From: Acidobacteriaceae bacterium
GTDB lineage: Bacteria > Acidobacteriota > Terriglobia > Bryobacterales > Bryobacteraceae
NCBI GenBank assembly: GCA_019246575.1
Contig: JAFAQG010000698.1
Span: forward strand, 1 to 8,671
Direction: 5' to 3'
Length of the DNA: 8,671 nucleotides
Both the position numbers and the translations under genes were made by a program. The notes below the pieces were generated by a model. It did no database searches and was not told the origin of the DNA. It saw only the letters and a program-made list of their open reading frames with translations. Below, one piece after another: positions 7,095-8,671 of this stretch; the stretch's first letter is position 1, and each line of letters starts with the position of its first letter.

Positions 7095-8537
7095 TCAGTT
7101 TGACCGCAGCGCGATCATGGGATCGGTCTTTGAAGCTTTTCGTGCCGGGAGATACCCTGCCAGCAACGCAACAGCTCCAAGTAGAACGACCATGCCAACG
7201 AAGGTAAGTGGATCATTGGGAGCAGTCCGAAACAAAAGAGAAGCAATCAAACGCGAGACCGCCAACGCTGCGACAGATCCGATAGAAATGCCAACCAGCG
7301 CGAGTCGCATGGTGCTCCCGATCACATCGAGCTGCACACGGGTTTGGGTGGCGCCAAGAGCCATGCGTACTCCGATTTCCGGTCTCTGGCGCGTCACGGA
7401 ATATGAGATAACACCATAAATTCCGAGCGAAGCCAGAAGCAGGCCGAGGCCCGCAAAGATTCCGACCAGCAGAACAAAGAATCGCCTTGGAGATGTGGCG
7501 TGATCCACTAGCGCCTGAATTGGTTTGAATTCTGTCGCTGGTTGTCCGGGATCGATCCGCCGTAGCGTGAGCATCACGCTTCTGGCCAGCGCGGCGGGAG
7601 GCAGCTTCGAACGCAGTACGAGGAACGCACCCTCCGGCCCAAACTGCTTAGTCGCGGGCAGGTACATTTGCGCTCCTGCATCGACTTCTGCACCCGTTTG
7701 GCGAACATCAGCGATGAGCCCGATCACCTGCGATTCGGCTCCTCCCGCAATGGCCGTACGTCCAATGGGGCTCTGGGCGGGCCAGAGTCTTCGCGCCACG
7801 GTCTCATTGATGATGACTACGTTCCCGTTTTCGACGAGGTCTTGCCAGCTCATGTCGCGACCTTGGAGCAGGTGCATTCCCATTGCCTTCAGGTAACCCG
7901 GCGACACAATGTAGACAAAGACCGGAATGAAGTCGCGGTCGTTCAACTTCTGCTTGCCTTTTGCCGCGATCCCCCAACCCCGGTTGCGGCTCATGGGCAG
8001 GTTGTCAGATATGCCAGCGGCCTCGACACCCGGGATCGAAGAGATGCGCTCGACAATGTCCTGCCATTTGGCAGCGCGCATTGCCGGCTTTTCGGCATCG
8101 TCAAAATCCAGACCGATAGCGGCCGCGTGACTGGGCTCAAAGCCCAAGTCAACATCCAGAACGCGGAGAAAGCTGCGCAGCAACAAACCGGCGCCGACCA
8201 ACAGAACGCAAGCCAGCGCAATTTCCGTTACCACGAGCATCGAGCGCAGGCGGCCATGTCTTCTGCCTTCACTAGCTCCGTGTCCTCCACTATCTTTGAG
8301 CAGTTCCTGCAGATTGCCACCCGACGTGCGCAGTCCCGCGGCTGGTCCGAAAAGAACGGCGGCGGCTACTGCGATCAACAACGCCCATGCCAGTACTGTT
8401 CCGTCTACACGCACCATGCTGAGCAAGGGCAGAGCAATCGACCCCTGATGAGCGAGATACCGGATCGCGAACCAGGCCAGTCCCAACCCGAGCGCCGCTC
8501 CCGCAGTAGCAAATACCATGCTTTCGGTTAACAGCAA
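7095..8537 (-). CDS. C-terminal half of a MacB/FtsX-type ABC transporter permease (ADOP-like), probably a truncated remnant
   Basis: About 480 residues match the second half of the two-unit permeases common in Acidobacteriota, which are normally about 800-900 residues. What remains is the end of the first FtsX unit (LLTES, hydrophobic segments near 7-28 and 47-65), a linker, a membrane segment near 98-120 (LRSMLVVTEIALA), a periplasmic MacB core domain at about 121-345 (NETVARRLWPAQSPIG), and the complete second FtsX unit with three membrane segments at about 353-380, 408-436 and 444-464, including EIGVRMALGAT and the closing PARKASKTDPMIALRSN. The first transmembrane helix, first periplasmic domain and most of the first FtsX unit are absent. 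The open frame begins at a TTG inside the conserved LLTES motif, which is not a plausible natural start; ATG 8519 is the next candidate. The frame upstream ends at a TAG (8643-8645). No ATPase gene is adjacent. Identity is secure; intactness is doubtful. Confidence 0.8.
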   Translation of the reverse strand: MLLTESMVFATAGAALGLGLAWFAIRYLAHQGSIALPLLSMVRVDGTVLAWALLIAVAAAVLFGPAAGLRTSGGNLQELLKDSGGHGASEGRRHGRLRSMLVVTEIALACVLLVGAGLLLRSFLRVLDVDLGFEPSHAAAIGLDFDDAEKPAMRAAKWQDIVERISSIPGVEAAGISDNLPMSRNRGWGIAAKGKQKLNDRDFIPVFVYIVSPGYLKAMGMHLLQGRDMSWQDLVENGNVVIINETVARRLWPAQSPIGRTAIAGGAESQVIGLIADVRQTGAEVDAGAQMYLPATKQFGPEGAFLVLRSKLPPAALARSVMLTLRRIDPGQPATEFKPIQALVDHATSPRRFFVLLVGIFAGLGLLLASLGIYGVISYSVTRQRPEIGVRMALGATQTRVQLDVIGSTMRLALVGISIGSVAALAVSRLIASLLFRTAPNDPLTFVGMVVLLGAVALLAGYLPARKASKTDPMIALRSN

Positions 8538-8671
8538 GACGCCTGCGCTGCGCGCCGGGCAATGAGGTAAGGAACTGAGGAGCTCCAGAAGCGTGGTTGG
8601 GCGCGGACTTTCTACGATGGTGTGAATCGTCAGGAAGGCGAGCTACAAGCCGACGATCGAGTGGTGTTCTT
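8538..8671 (-). pseudogene. Decayed upstream remnant of the MacB/FtsX permease
   Basis: In the frame of the downstream permease, the 35 codons before LLTES read weakly like the family's stretch before the first FtsX helix (IVESPRPTTLLELLSS, compare the usual VxGDxRPxLLxLLGA). The roughly 35-codon conserved segment that normally separates these motifs is missing. A short run in another frame (YLIARRAAQA) recalls the family's NLLLARAAAR motif. Together with the TAG at 8643-8645, this suggests deletion and frameshift. The similarity is judged by eye and short, and an assembly error could look the same. Confidence 0.4.

Noticed and set aside
7668..8531. Long plus-strand open frame of 287 codons opposite the permease.
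   Set aside because: The minus-strand frame encodes clear permease motifs; the plus-strand product shows no recognisable domain and is a shadow of it.

Overview
The window suggests a soil-type, polysaccharide-degrading bacterium with moderately high GC, most likely an Acidobacteriota member near Solibacter/Bryobacter. This rests on gene content alone: a permease of the large two-unit MacB/FtsX type that is abundant in Acidobacteriota, several exported enzymes of the enolase and VOC superfamilies, and a secreted glycoside-hydrolase-like protein. No rRNA, tRNA, CRISPR array, insertion sequence or phage gene was seen.

Layout: (1) Positions 2-919 (+) hold the 3' part of a carbohydrate-esterase-like gene with an early-set domain and an alpha/beta-hydrolase catalytic domain; its start lies outside the window. 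(2) Converging on it is a compact three-gene minus-strand operon (about 4412 down to 992). In transcription order it encodes an exported two-domain VOC (glyoxalase/dioxygenase-fold) protein, an enolase-superfamily protein with a badly altered active site, and an enolase-superfamily sugar-acid dehydratase resembling D-galactonate dehydratase with an intact active site and a Tat-like leader. Both junctions are ATGA stop/start overlaps. (3) Diverging from the operon is a 756-residue secreted protein with the layout of alpha-glucuronidase-like glycoside hydrolases. Its promoter puts transcription start about 5 bases before the ATG and is overlapped by an imperfect inverted repeat. (4) After a 258-base convergent gap comes the C-terminal half of a MacB/FtsX permease (minus strand). 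The sequence upstream of it looks decayed, and its in-frame extension is closed by a stop 26 bases from the window edge.

Working model (inference): the esterase and the glycoside hydrolase remove ester and uronic-acid decorations from a hemicellulose or pectin-like polymer. The operon would then process the released sugar acid, with one intact dehydratase, one possible pseudoenzyme partner and a VOC metalloenzyme, all apparently outside the cytoplasm. The permease remnant is probably unrelated. The most unusual points are the coupled intact/degenerate enolase pair, the exported VOC protein with metal ligands in only one domain, and the nearly leaderless divergent promoter.
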